DNA of 64,000 nt from Triticum aestivum (lineage: Eukaryota > Streptophyta > Magnoliopsida > Poales > Poaceae): NCBI RefSeq assembly GCF_018294505.1, contig NC_057795.1, positions 232,852,643 through 232,916,642 of the forward strand. Direction: 5' to 3'. How positions within the stretch are numbered: position 1 is the stretch's first letter; each line of letters opens with the position of its first letter. Made by a program: the position numbers and the translations under genes. Shown here in pieces: positions 44,204-55,111 of the stretch. The notes below the pieces were generated by a model. The model made no database searches, was not told the DNA's origin, and saw only the letters and a list, made by a program, of their open reading frames with translations.

Positions 44204-44678
44204 TCTTCTATGCTGAGGGCAACTATGTTAATGTAAATACCTTCGGATCCTAAGTCTTTCGCTCGATAGACGAGTTCCCCTTTTCTGCAATTCGAGATTC
44301 CTTCCCTTTAAAGAGTACCATGGACCAGCCCTCCAAGGAGTGGCATTCACTGACCATGGCTTAGCCAAACTCGCTCAACGCCCGAAGGCGCGAGGTTACT
44401 TAATCACAAAGACCAGCTGGATAGGTGTGAATAGTGCTCTATAGCTTGACAACTTTATTGGAGCGGGACCACCCATGACTGGTCAAGTAGTTACTGCTCA
44501 CCTGAATCATGGCTCGTGGCAATCTTCTTATTGGCACGTCCCATCCAAATGGAGACCATGCCCATTTTCTTAGGGATATCATTAATATTTTCTTTCTCGC
44601 CATACGCATAACGACATCTTTTGCGGGGAGTGGTGATTCCAACGGCACGACAGAGGGACTCTTGGCCTTTTACCGGCC
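44204..44678. other. N spacer between polypurine tract and antisense promoter
   Basis: About 475 bp, no ORF with family resemblance. It probably contains upstream promoter sequence of the antisense gene. Confidence 0.4.
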
Positions 44679-44686
44679 TATATAAG
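44679..44686 (+). promoter_or_regulatory. TATA box of the antisense gene in N
   Basis: TATATAAG, 127 bp before the ATG at 44813, with a pyrimidine-rich leader between (44722-44800). Orientation is opposite to the element's own LTR. Confidence 0.6.
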
Positions 44687-44812
44687 AATAAAAAGATAGC
44701 AACGAAAAAAACACACTCTCATTTCCCCTCGCTTGCTGCCTCTCGAGCTCTAGCGCCCAGATCCAATCTCGCCCTCATCCTTCCTAGCGCATCCTAGTCT
44801 CCATTCCAAGCA

Positions 44813-44984
44813 ATGGCCGACGCCAACCTCAAGGGATACTGGCATGGTTCATCCATCACGGAGGGCACCATCTTGGAGCTGGGCATCATGGGGGTACATC
44901 CCCACAGAGGTCAACACCAGAGTGTCGAACCCAGACCAACGGGTACACGCTCTGAATCCACGGGAGAGGGTGGTCCTCGTCCCC
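44813..44984 (+). pseudogene. N antisense ORF, exon 1 first part ('putative gypsy type transposon' family)
   Basis: ATG in good context (AGCAATGGCC). The protein starts MADANLKGYWHGSSITEGTI, the usual opening of the plant 'putative gypsy type transposon' (PF04195-type) proteins. A one-base insertion in a C run at about 44898-44901 shifts the frame; in the corrected frame the sequence leads straight to the F insertion and resumes at 57726. The function of this family is unknown. It is encoded on the strand opposite to gag-pol and has its own TATA box. Confidence 0.75.
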
Positions 44985-45774
44985 TGCTACTTGTGAGCTA
45001 CGTTGGGATTTCCTGGAAGAGGAGAGGATGATGCAGTACAGTAGAGATAAGTATTCCCCTCAGTCATGAAACCAAGGTTATCAATCCAGTAGGAGAACCA
45101 TGCAACGACTTGTAAACCACACCTATACACCAACAACAAATACTTGCAACCGAACGCCTAGAGGGGTTGTCAATCCCTTAACGGTTCTGAGCAAGATTAA
45201 ACGATGTTTTTGATAGATAGATCAAACAAAAATACAAAATAAAATAAATAAAAGTAAATTGCAGTGAGGTATTTTTGGTTTTAATACATGATAGAAAATA
45301 GACCCGGGGCCATAGTTTTCACTAGAGGCTTCTCTCATAAAATAAGCATAGGTGGGTAGACAAATTGATGTTGGGCAATTGAAAGAAAAGCAAATAATTA
45401 TGACGATATCTAAGGCAATGATCATGAATATAGGCATCATCTCCGAGAGAAGTAGACCGAAATGATTCTGCATCTATTACTATTACTCCACACATCGACC
45501 GCTATCCAGCATGCATCTAGTGTATTAAATTCATGGAAGAACAGAGTAACGCCTTAAACAAGATGACATGATGTAGACAAGATAAACTCACGTATAAAAT
45601 AAATCCCATCTTGTTACCCTTCATAGCAATGATACATGTGTGTCATGTCCCTTTCTGTCACTGGGATTGAGCACCGCAAGATTGAACCCATCATAAAGCA
45701 CCTCCTCCCATGGCAAGATAAATCAATCTAGTTGGCCAAACTAAACCAATAAATCGGAGAAGAAAACGAGGCTA
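44985..45774 (-). repeat. 3' LTR of F, first part
   Basis: Left edge TGCTACTTGTGAGCTACG, collinear with 56170-56950. Interrupted by Q after GAGGCTA; the unoccupied equivalent in the right LTR (near 56950) reads GATGCTAAAACAATC. Confidence 0.9.
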
Positions 45775-45799
45775 CACTACTAGTGAAAACCTTATAGTT

Positions 45800-46110
45800 A
45801 GAAGCTTAACAGTAGCGTGGGTAAAAGACAATCACTACTGCTACTTAACAGTAGGGTGGGCCATCCGTGCTACAGCTAAGCCAGTAGCAGTAGCACGGCC
45901 GTGATAAACTGCGCTCCTACTAAGTGGTACCCACACAGGCCACCAGGCTAAGTATAGTAGCAGCGCCCAAAACCACACTACTGCTAAGAGCATAGCATTA
46001 GCGCGCTTAGTATGCCCACCCTACAACTATTGTTGCACTATGCCACCACATGGGCCCCACTTAGCAGAAGCACGTGATGCCAAGGCCGCGCTACTGCTAT
46101 GGCACTTAGC
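45800..46110. repeat. Left subterminal repeats of Q
   Basis: Multiple degenerate copies of AGTAGC(A/G)GTAG and ACTGCTA-type motifs in both orientations; matched by 51710-51900 at the right end. Subterminal repeats are known binding sites for CACTA transposases (TnpA type). Confidence 0.75.
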
Positions 46111-46159
46111 ACTAGCGCTCGTCCTAGACCCCCGCTGCTGCTAATTCACCTTATCGTCT

Positions 46160-46625
46160 CCCGTGCCCGTCCACTTCCCCACCTCTCACTCACTCACTCT
46201 TCGCCTCTTCCTCCTCCTGCCGTCGCCGCCGCAATGCCGCCATTGGCCTCCCTCCTTCTTCCTCGTTAGTAAGCCGCTGTCCTCCTCGCTTCTCCCTCCC
46301 TACTCTTCTGGGTGCTATCCTTCCTCCTCCCGCTCTCTCCTTTCTCCTCACTCCTGCTCCTCCCTCCTCCCTCCTCGTCCGTCCGCCCTCCTCCTCTCTC
46401 TCCTTTCTCCCTTCCTCCTCCTCCGGGCGCCATCCTCCCTCCTCCTGCTCTCTCCTTTCTCCTCCCTCTTGCACCCTCCTCCCTCCTCGTCTGGCTGCCT
46501 CCTCCTCCCTCCCCCCTCCCTTCCTCCTCCTCTGGGCGCCATCCTCCCTTCTCCTCTCTCTCAACTCCCTCCCTCCTCCCTCCTCCCTCTTGCCTCCCTC
46601 CATCCCTCCTCCCTCTGTTCTTGTA
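46160..46625. repeat. Polypyrimidine (CTCCTC-rich) minisatellite in Q
   Basis: About 460 bp nearly free of purines on the plus strand. A unit starting (T/C)GGGCGCCATCCTCC recurs near 46308, 46427 and 46534 with ~110-120 bp spacing. It produces long S/P/L-rich or E/R/G-rich ORFs on both strands that are composition artefacts. Confidence 0.8.
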
Positions 46626-46629
46626 GAAT

Positions 46630-47300
46630 GTAGGTTTTTAATTTGTTTTCATATACAATTGAATGTAGAATGTAAACTTTTAGTAAATGTAGGGGTTATG
46701 AGATATTTAGTATTGTATATTATTTGAATAGAATAGAAAATTCAATAATGTAGATTATTGGAATAGAATAGAATATTTTAGTAATGTAGGGGCAAAAGAA
46801 CCAAATACCTTTAAATATTTAGTTATGCTTGCTATACAAATGAAATGTTAGGGTTATAAGATGTACTGCAAAAAAATTAGGTATAGAAAATTTTTAGATA
46901 TCAAATTTAGTAATAAAAAATTTTAGTAAGAAATTTTCATGATAATGCGAAGGTTGTAGTAGATGAGTAGCTCTGACAATGTGAAGCTAGTTTTTTTGAA
47001 ATGATCCGGATTGAATTTCAAGTTTAAACTATGTGTCTGGACATCTTTGTATTGCAGGGAAAATCCGAGTGGCCTATGTATTGCCGGATTGTTGATTCCT
47101 TTCTGTTCCGGCAAACTTTCAAGCGATCGATATGTCCTATTTTGGCAAAGTTCAGGCCGGATTTTTTCGTGAATTTTAGCATGACTTGTGCTAGAATATG
47201 TAGGAAATATCGAGTGCCCTGAATTTAACAGAAAGAGATTGAATGACATTTTGGGTTGACTTTAAGTATGTCAGGGCTCCATGCATGACAGTTGAAAAAA
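46630..47300. other. Q AT-rich internal region
   Basis: No gene seen. Short direct echoes of AATGTAG and TTTAGTAA between 46630 and 46930. Confidence 0.5.
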
Positions 47301-49870
47301 TAGTGTGGGAGAGAGTCTCCATCACATATGAGAGAAGAAGAATGCCGAATGTTGTCATGGGGGTCGCTTCTCCTTCTTCTCCTTGTGCTAGACCTTTGTT
47401 ATGCACTAGGAGAAGGAGGAGTTGTGACCATCACCGATGGTCGAAAAATCAGTGAGGGAGTGTTTCCACCATATATGAGAGGGGACGAAGAATCTCGACT
47501 ATTGTCGTGGTGGTAGCTAGACATTTTAGTGTAATGCACTTTGGAATGAGAGGAGGAGCTACCATCAACGATGGTCGTAAATGTAAGAGATGAAGACTCG
47601 ACAGATCGAAAGTTAACCCGTGATGAATAATAATGATCAAATTGGATATTCTCATAGGTATTTATTTACTAGCCATTAAAGATTTGGATAGCATATCAAG
47701 CATAGCTCACATAGTTATTTTATTTGTATGAAGGGAATTAAATATTACCGACGTGTCGCTCGACGACACCAAGAAGATCACCGACATCCTCGATAGTCGT
47801 CTAGTGAGTAAATTAAGATGGTCTATTTGTTACTGTGATATGTTGAGTAGTGTTGTGTAGTACTAGCATGACTTGTGCTAGAAAGTAGGAAATATTGAGT
47901 GCTCCATTTGTTATGTCATTGCTCCATTTATATAACGGGTTGACTTTCAGTATATCGATTCTACTTGAGTGTCCACCATATACTATCGAAATATCAGACA
48001 TGAAGAATCCTGACTGCTATCATGGGGGTCACTTCCTCTTATTTCTGCTCGTGATATACTTTGGTAATGCATGAGAGAATGAGATGAAGCGGCCATCACG
48101 GATGGTCCAAATAACTGTGAGGGATTGTGCGTCATATACTGTCGAAATATAAGAGAGGAAGAATCTTGACTGTTGTCGGGAGGGTCGCTTCTCCTTCATT
48201 CCTGATACGTCTGCAATATATCTATAATTTTTGATAGTTCCATGATACTATATTACCTGTTTTGGATGTTTATGGGCTTTACTATACACTTTTATATCAT
48301 TTTTGGGACTAACTTATTAACCGAAGGCCCAGCCCAAATTGTTGTTTTTTTGCCTATTTCAGTGTTTCACAGAAAAGGAATATCAAACAGAGTCCAAACG
48401 GAATGAAACCTTCGGGAGAGTTATTTTTGGAACAAACGCAATCCAGGAGACTTGGAGTGGACGTCAAGGAACAAACGAGGAAGCGACGAGGCAGGGAGGC
48501 GCGCCCTAGGGGGTGGGCGCGCCCCCACCCTCGTGAGCCCCTCGTGGTTCCCCTGACCAACTTCTTTCGCCTATATATCCACATACCCTGAAAACATCCA
48601 GGACACCATGAAACCCTATTTTCACCACCGCAACCTTCTGTACCACGAGATCCCATCTTGGGGCCTTTTCCGGCGCTCCGCCGGAGGGGGAATCGATCAC
48701 GGAGGGCTTCTACATCAATGGCATAGTTTCTCCGATGAGTTGTGAGTAGTTTAGCACAGACCTTCGGGTCCATAGTTATTAGCTAGATGCCTTCTTCTCT
48801 CTCTTTGAATCTCAATACAATGTTCTCCTTGATCTTTTGGGAGATCTATTCGACGTAACTCTTTTTGCGGTGTGTTTGTCGAGATCTGATGAATTGTGGG
48901 TTTATCTATGAGAAATTGTGGACTAAACTCTTTTTGCGGTGTGTTTATCTATGAGAAATATTGAATCTCCTCTGAATTCTTTTAGGTATGATTGGTTATC
49001 TTTGCAAGTCTCTTCGAATTATCAGTTTGGTTTGGCCTACTAGATTTATCTTTCTTGCAATGGAAGAAGTGCTTAGCTTTGTGTTCAATCTTGCGGTGTC
49101 CTTTCCCAGTGATAGCAGGGGCAGCAAGGCACGTATTGTATTGTTGCCATCGAGGATAAAAAGATGGGGTTACTCTGTTCTTATGAACTTAATACTCTAG
49201 ATGCATGCTGGATAGCGGTCGATGTGTGGATTAATAGTAGTAGATGCAAAATCATTTTGGTCTACTTGTCGCGGACATGATGCCTATATACATGAGCATG
49301 CCTAGATCTCATAACTATGCACTATTCTATCAATCGCTCGATAGTAATTTGTTCACCGACCATAATAATTATGCTATCTTGAGAGAAGCCACTAGTGAAA
49401 CCTATGGCCCCGGGGTCTATTTTCCATCATATAAGTTTCCGATCTACTTTATTTTGCAATCTTTACTTTCCAATCTATATCATAAAAATACCAAAAATAT
49501 TTATCTTATTATTATCTCTATCAGATCTCACTTTTGCAAGTGGCCGTGAAGGGATTGATATCCCCTTTATCGACTTGGTTGCGAGGTTCTTATTTGTTTG
49601 TGTAGGTATGAGGGACTTGCATGGAGCCTCCTACTGGATTGATACCTTGGTTCTCAAAAATTGAGGGAAATTCTTACACTACTTTGCTGCATCACCCTTT
49701 CCTCTTCAAGGGAAAACCAACATAGTGCTCAAGAGGTAGCAATTCCCGTGTCCTAGACATTTTTGTGTAATTCACTCGGGAACAAAGGGAGGAGCGACCA
49801 TCACAACCGGTCGAAATAACTGTGAGGGAGTGTCCACCATATACACCACATGAGATGAGAGTTTTCAAGA
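47300..49870. repeat. Decayed tandem units (about 150 bp) in Q, split by solo LTR R
   Basis: A unit built of 'GGGTCGCTTCTCCTTCTTC', a stretch resembling TAGACATTTTTGTGTAATGCACT, GGAGGAGCGACCATCAC, GATGGTCGAAATAACTGTG and GGGAGTGTCCACCATATA recurs near 47355-47490, 47515-47600, 48020-48150 and 48180-48202 continuing at 49747-49860. The fourth copy is the target of R. Confidence 0.65.
48203..49741 (+). repeat. R: solo LTR of the F family (1,539 bp), TSD ATTCC
   Basis: Begins TGATACGTCTGC and ends CAAGAGGTAGCA, with perfect ATTCC repeats at 48198-48202 and 49742-49746. It is the reverse complement, end to end, of the F LTR type. TATA box CTATATATCC at 48572-48581. It arose by insertion followed by LTR-LTR recombination. 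Confidence 0.95.
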
Positions 49871-49984
49871 AAAGACTCGATAGACCGACAGTTAACCCGT
49901 GATGAATAATAATGATATAATTTAGTTTTTATTGTACATATATTGAATTTCAGAAGTTTAATCTTTAAATTATGAACATAGGAA

Positions 49985-51052
49985 ATGTCTGAAGATGATA
50001 GGATCCCTCTATGCGAGTACTATAGCGATGACCGGGGTCTATGCAACAGGCCTCACCTCAAAGACGGCCGGAGCTGCCGTATTAAGTTCCACAAGACCTT
50101 CGTTGTTTATACGGTACGCAATGATGACAAGTCTTTTTTCGTAATTAAGCATGACTTCTGCTTCTTCAATGTGTAATTTCTGCTTTCTACAATTTGACCA
50201 GTGCATCCCCTGTCATGCAAGATATTATGTCTTGGAGAAGCTGAATTTCGAAGATCATTTGAATATGGAAATAAAGAGAGTTCACCTTAGGACCCATCAT
50301 GGTTATGCTTTTGACGTAAAGCTATACAATGCGGTGACCTACTCCCATTTTGGTTGCTCGAATTAGGAAGCACTATGCAAGGCGTATGGTTTCTAGGAGG
50401 GTATGCAGGCCACCTTCGATTATGGTGATCCTGAAGATGACATCGATAAAGATAATATCTAAATTTGGGTCGATGTTCATACGCTTCCACTTCTATCTCT
50501 ATGTGACTTTCTCAAACATATTTATTAAGTAATTTATATTGTTTATTTAAAAATAGTTGACAACTTATTTCCATTGATAGCTTATTTCCATTCTTCAAAA
50601 AATGTATGGAAAGTAGTAGACAAAACCTACTACACTGATGGCTCTAAACTAACTTATGAGGAGAAAGATCAACTTATCTCATTTATTATTGATGTTGAGA
50701 CATCCAATAAGAATTATGAAATTCCTCCACATTATGGTCAATACATGCCACTAGTCCACGTGTTGAACCACGACAACATCCATGGAGATGGCATGGTAAG
50801 ATTTTTTACTATTATGACACCAATGTCTTTTACATAAATTCTTCTAATTAAATTTAAACTGCATTGTTTTCAACGTTATAATTATGCTCTTCAACAGAAA
50901 ATCCTGAAGGATTGTGTGCCTCATCTAATGCATACGAAAGGTGACATTGATATTATGAGCTTACGACCAAGTTTGCCTATGGTTGTCCACTGTGCACACA
51001 CTATTTCTAAAAGAGATGAAGACCTCACAATCAAAGGCTGGAAAAAATTATG
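49985..51052 (+). pseudogene. Q cargo gene: multi-exon uncharacterised protein, broken
   Basis: Exon 1 49985-50113 (MSEDDRIPLCEYYSDDRGLC ... KFHKTFVVYT), intron 50114-50201 (GT...AG), exon 2 from 50202 (CIPCHARYYVLEKLNFEDHL ... YDVKLYNA-type text) to about 50527, third exon about 50583-50795 (HSSKNVWKVVDKTYYTDGSK ... NHDNIHGDGM), intron to about 50898 (GTAAGA...CAACAG), last exon 50899-51052 ending KDEDLTIKGWKK-type text and TGA. Exon 2 carries in-frame stops near 50366 and 50393 (readable as TGG to TAG and CAG to TAG) and 50461. It resembles accessory ORFs of Triticeae CACTA elements in my memory; the function is unknown to me. A DNA-binding accessory protein is possible but unsupported. Confidence 0.7.
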
Positions 51053-51199
51053 AATAATCACAGGGAGCTACTTGGAGGTAACACGGTGCGAAGCCCACGA
51101 ATTGGAGACAGGATAATCTCCAATCTCCATAATGGAGAGTCAGGGCTATGTTGTTTTATCCTGTTTTACCTTAGAGAGGGTACCAGGTCCTAGCTAATA

Positions 51200-51420
51200 C
51201 TCATGATCATGTGCTAAGAACAATTAACTAGGGTTTGTTAGATGACTATGATGATGAGTATGACTTGTTATAATGATAACGAGTAGAAGTTGTAAGATGA
51301 CTATGATGATGAGTATGCTTTGTTTTTATTAAAACGATGATGACTTATTATTATGATGATGATGCTGAGTTGTTACATAATTATGAGCATGATGAGTTAT
51401 TATACATATTTTAGTGTGGG
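51200..51420. repeat. Degenerate ATGATG microsatellite-like tract in Q
   Basis: Imperfect repeats of TGACTATGATGATGAGTATG and ATGATGATG; AT-rich. No ORF of substance. Confidence 0.7.
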
Positions 51421-51429
51421 TGAAATAAA

Positions 51430-51561
51430 CGTGGATTTCATTCAAGTGGAGGCAACATGGTGCAGATCGAAAGTACTACTAATCCAAACTGAAGTGATCA
51501 TGTTTGGATTAGTAGTAGTTTGGATCTGCACCATGTTGCCTCCACTTGAATCTAATCCACG
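51430..51561. other. Long near-perfect inverted repeat (59-bp arms, 14-nt loop) in Q
   Basis: Left arm 51430-51488 and right arm 51503-51561 pair over 59 bases with only four mismatches, loop CTGAAGTGATCATG. The arms contain AAGTGGAGGCAACATGGTGC and its complement. RNA from either strand would form a pre-miRNA-like hairpin of about 132 nt. It lies between the cargo gene and the right subterminal repeats. Confidence 0.9.
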
Positions 51562-51709
51562 TCTCTATGACCCACTGATATAGTTAACTCATCATGATCA
51601 TAAAATCATATGATGAGAGTACTGTATAAAACCTATACAAATACAGTGCCAATACATAGATGAAGAAAATATAGGAAATTTTAGCAGTAACATGGGTCAT
51701 GCACGTAGA

Positions 51710-51900
51710 TGTAGTGGGGTTTAGCAGCAACACACTCTGAATAGCGGTGTTGCTGCTATTATCAGTAACGTAGTTTAGCAAGCATGCTACTTCTATGTAT
51801 GGTTAGCAGCAGCGCATGTAAACCACGCTACTGCTAAAGTTTAGCTATAGCATCGTAGCGGTAGCGCGGGCAACCATGCTACTACTAATGTAAAACCCCG
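51710..51900. repeat. Right subterminal repeats of Q
   Basis: Repeated GCAGCAGCGC, CACGCTACTGCTAA, GTAGCGGTAGCGCGGGC and TGCTACTACTAA motifs leading to the terminal inverted repeat, complementary in kind to the left end. Confidence 0.75.
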
Positions 51901-51929
51901 CGCTACTACTAGCCTTTTCCCTAGTAGTG

Positions 51930-52683
51930 TTATAACAGTCTTGCATAAAAGAGCTCAGAGAAAACTCATATAATATTATGGATAGATCTAATCATAAACT
52001 CACAATTCATCGAATCCCAATAAACACACCGCAAAAAGTAATTACATCAAATAGATCTCCAAGAACACCAAGGAGAACATTGTATTGAAGATCAAAAAAA
52101 GAAAAGAAGCCATCTAGCTACTAATTACGGACCCATAGGTCCGTGGTAAACTACTCACACATCATCAGAGGGCAGCAAGGATGATGAAGAGCCCCCTCCG
52201 TGATCGAATCCCCCTCCGGCAGTGTGCCGGAAAAGGCCCCCAGATTGCATCTTGTGTTTCCGGAACTTGCGGCGGCAGAAAAAGTATTCCATGGACTCCT
52301 TTATTGGTTTCACGATTTTAGAGAATTTATAAAGGCGGAGCTAGGTAAAACGGAGCCTCGTGGGCCCCACCACCCATCAGGGCGTGCCCTGGTGGGTTGT
52401 GGGCCCACGCTTGCACATCTGGTCTTCTCCTAAAGCTTCTACTGTCTCTTTTGTCCAGAAAAAATCTCCAAAAACTTTCGTGGCATTTGTACTTCGTTTG
52501 GTACTGATATTCTGTGAAACCAAAAACAAGCAAAAACGGTAACTGGCACTGGGCATTAAGTTAAAAGGTTATTCCCAAAAAATGATATATATAATTGCTT
52601 ATAAGTGTATATAAAACATCCAAGATTGATAATATAATAGCATCGAACAATAAAAAAAGTATTGATACGTTGGAGACGTATCA
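51930..52683 (-). repeat. 3' LTR of F, second part
   Basis: Resumes the LTR after Q and ends TTGGAGACGTATCA. Rejoined with 44985-45774 it gives about 1,541 bp, matching R (1,539) and the right LTR (1,552). Confidence 0.9.
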
Positions 52684-55110
52684 AGCATCCCCAGGCTAAA
52701 TTCATGCTCGTCCTCGAGTAGGTAAATGATAAAAGCATAATTTTTGATGTGGAATGCTACCTAACATATTCATCATTTATTCTTTTGTTTTGTAGCATGG
52801 ATATTTGGACTTGAATGATTCAAAGCAATAGTCTATAATTTGACATGAAGACATCAGTACTCAAGCATATCAACAAGCAACCATGTCTTTCAAAATATCA
52901 ATGTTAAAGAAAGTTATCCCTAGCCCATTATTCTCAGTCATTGATCCATTCATGAAAAACACTCAAACAGTAGCTACATCCAATACACGAGTATGAAAGT
53001 ATTGTTCCCTAGTTGCTGATTTTGTAAGAGAAGATGGAGACTCAACATAAAATAAAATTTTCATAAAAGTAAATAGATTAACCCTTCATAGAGGGAAGTG
53101 GAGATTTGCAGAGGTGCCAGAGCTCAAGGCTTAAATTGGAGATAAAAATATTTTGAGAGGCATGCTTTTCCTGTCAACAAAAATGACCAAGAATTTCCAA
53201 TATCTTCCATGCTAGACAAATTATAGGCGGTTCCCAAACAGAAAGTAATGTTTATTTCCTTTCCACCATTCTTTCACAATCCATGGCTAGCCGTATCCAC
53301 GGGTGCCTTTTGTACCAACACTTTCTAAGGAATTTATTATCATAGTACTTTTCATTGCAGGACTAGGCATCCCTATTACCTGCCATACTCTCATATAATT
53401 ACAAGTGAATGAACAATCATCGTGATAATAAATACCTAGCATGGAAAATATTGTGCACCCCCTACCGCTTTATGAGCGGTACGGGCACACAAAATGGAAA
53501 TTCATTTTGAAAATGAGAGTTGGCACATGCAAATTTACTTGGAATGGCATCGAAATACCGCATATAGGTAGGTATTGTGGACTCATTTGGCACAACTTTG
53601 GGTTTTAGGAGTTGGATGCACAAGCAGCATCCCCTCTTAGTACAAGTGAAGGCTAGCAAATAGATTGAGAAGCGACCAACCAAAAAACAAAAACGGTCAT
53701 AAAAACACATTGAACATAATTAACACGGAATGACGCACCACAAGTAGGATATAACTTCATTGCATAACTATGGACTTTACGTGCATGCATAGGAATCACA
53801 AACCTTAACACCAATATTCTTACTAAAGCATAATTACTCACCAACATGACTCACATATCACTATCTCCATATCGCAAAACTATTGCAAGGAATAAAGTTT
53901 ATCATATCCAATGATCTATATGGAAGTTTTTATTATATCCCCTTGGATATCCATCACTTTGGGACCAAATTTATACCTTATGCAAATTACCATTGCGATT
54001 GTCAACTCTCAAAAAGATATAGCTGAAGCATGAGAGAAAATTTCTTTAAAAAATTTCAACTCTCAAAATAATATAATTGAAGCATGAAAGTTTATTTCTT
54101 TAGAATATAACTACCATCGTTCTTAGAAAAGATATAAGTGAAGTACTAGAGCAACTGCCTAGCTCAAAAGATTTAAGTGAAGCACGTAGAGTATTCTAGC
54201 AAATCATGATATGCGTGTGGACCTCTCAAACAAGTGTGTTCAACAAGGATGATTGTGAGAAACCAAAAAGCAAACAAAAGCAAAGACTCATATAATACAA
54301 GACGCTCCATGCAAAACTCATGATATGTGATGAATAAAAATATAGCTCCAAGTAAAATTACCAATGGTCGCTAGAAGAAAGAGGGGATGCCATCCGCGGC
54401 ATCCCCAAGCTTAGTTGCTTGGGAGTCCTTGAATATTACCTTGGGGGTGCCTCGGGCATCCCCAACCCTAGGCTCTTGGCACTCCATATTCCTTCATCCA
54501 TCGTGATCTCACCCAAAACTTGAAAACTTCAATCACACAAAACACAACAAAACCTCGTGAGATCCATTAGTATAGCAAAGAAAATATCTACTTTAAGTAC
54601 TGTTGCAAACCCATTCATATTTTGTTTTTGCATTATAGCTATTGTATTCTATCTTCTCCATGGCTTATACCCCCCGATACGATCCATAGTTTCATGAAAA
54701 GAAGCGAAACAATGTATCGACAATAGAATCTGTCAAAAATAGAACAGTTTGTAGCAATCTGAACATTGACCATACTTCTCTAACTCCAAAAATTCTGAAA
54801 CATTAGGACAGCGTGGGCAATTGGTATATCAATCATGTGTAAAAAATTCAAAATTTTATCACGGTCAAGAAAAGCACATTAATTCTGCTACTGGACACAA
54901 AAGTTTCTGTTAATGCACAAAACCAAAGCAACTATCACCCAAATCATCCCAAAGGCTTTACTTGGCACAGACACTAATTTAAACACAAAAACACAATCAT
55001 AACAGTTGCATAATTGTCTCCCAACAACCTCTTTCTTTATAGCCATTAAGATAGGCTTGAGGTTTCATTGACGCTCACATGAAAGATAGTAATTGAAACA
55101 CAAAGATAGC
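52684..55110 (-). other. F interior, no gene seen
   Basis: About 2.4 kb of AT-rich sequence without ORFs over 85 codons or recognisable domains. A local repeat of GATGCC/GGCATCCCCAA occurs at 54390-54470, echoing AGCATCCCCAGGCTAA right after the LTR at 52684. Typical of a large non-autonomous element interior. Confidence 0.6.
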
Positions 55111-55111
55111 A

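Larger units (their letters stand above)
45775..51929 (+). mobile_element. Element Q: non-autonomous CACTA DNA transposon (6,155 bp)
   Basis: Ends are CACTACTAGTGAAAACC on the left and the inverted CTTTTCCCTAGTAGTG on the right. Flanking triplets CTA (45772-45774) and TTA (51930-51932) agree at two of three bases; the empty site is preserved in the other LTR of F. Subterminal short repeats with TAGCAGTAGCG/GCTACTGCTAA occur at both ends (45800-46110 and 51710-51900). The interior has a polypyrimidine minisatellite, decayed ~150-bp tandem units, solo LTR R, a multi-exon pseudogene and a long hairpin. No transposase is recognised. Confidence 0.9.

Noticed and set aside
46163..46633. Long S/P/L-rich and E/R/G-rich ORFs on both strands
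   Set aside because: Composition artefacts of the polypyrimidine minisatellite.
48403..48773. ORFs within the solo LTR R
   Set aside because: Same ORF-like text appears in the decayed F LTRs with stops; no conserved domain, so LTR sequence only.
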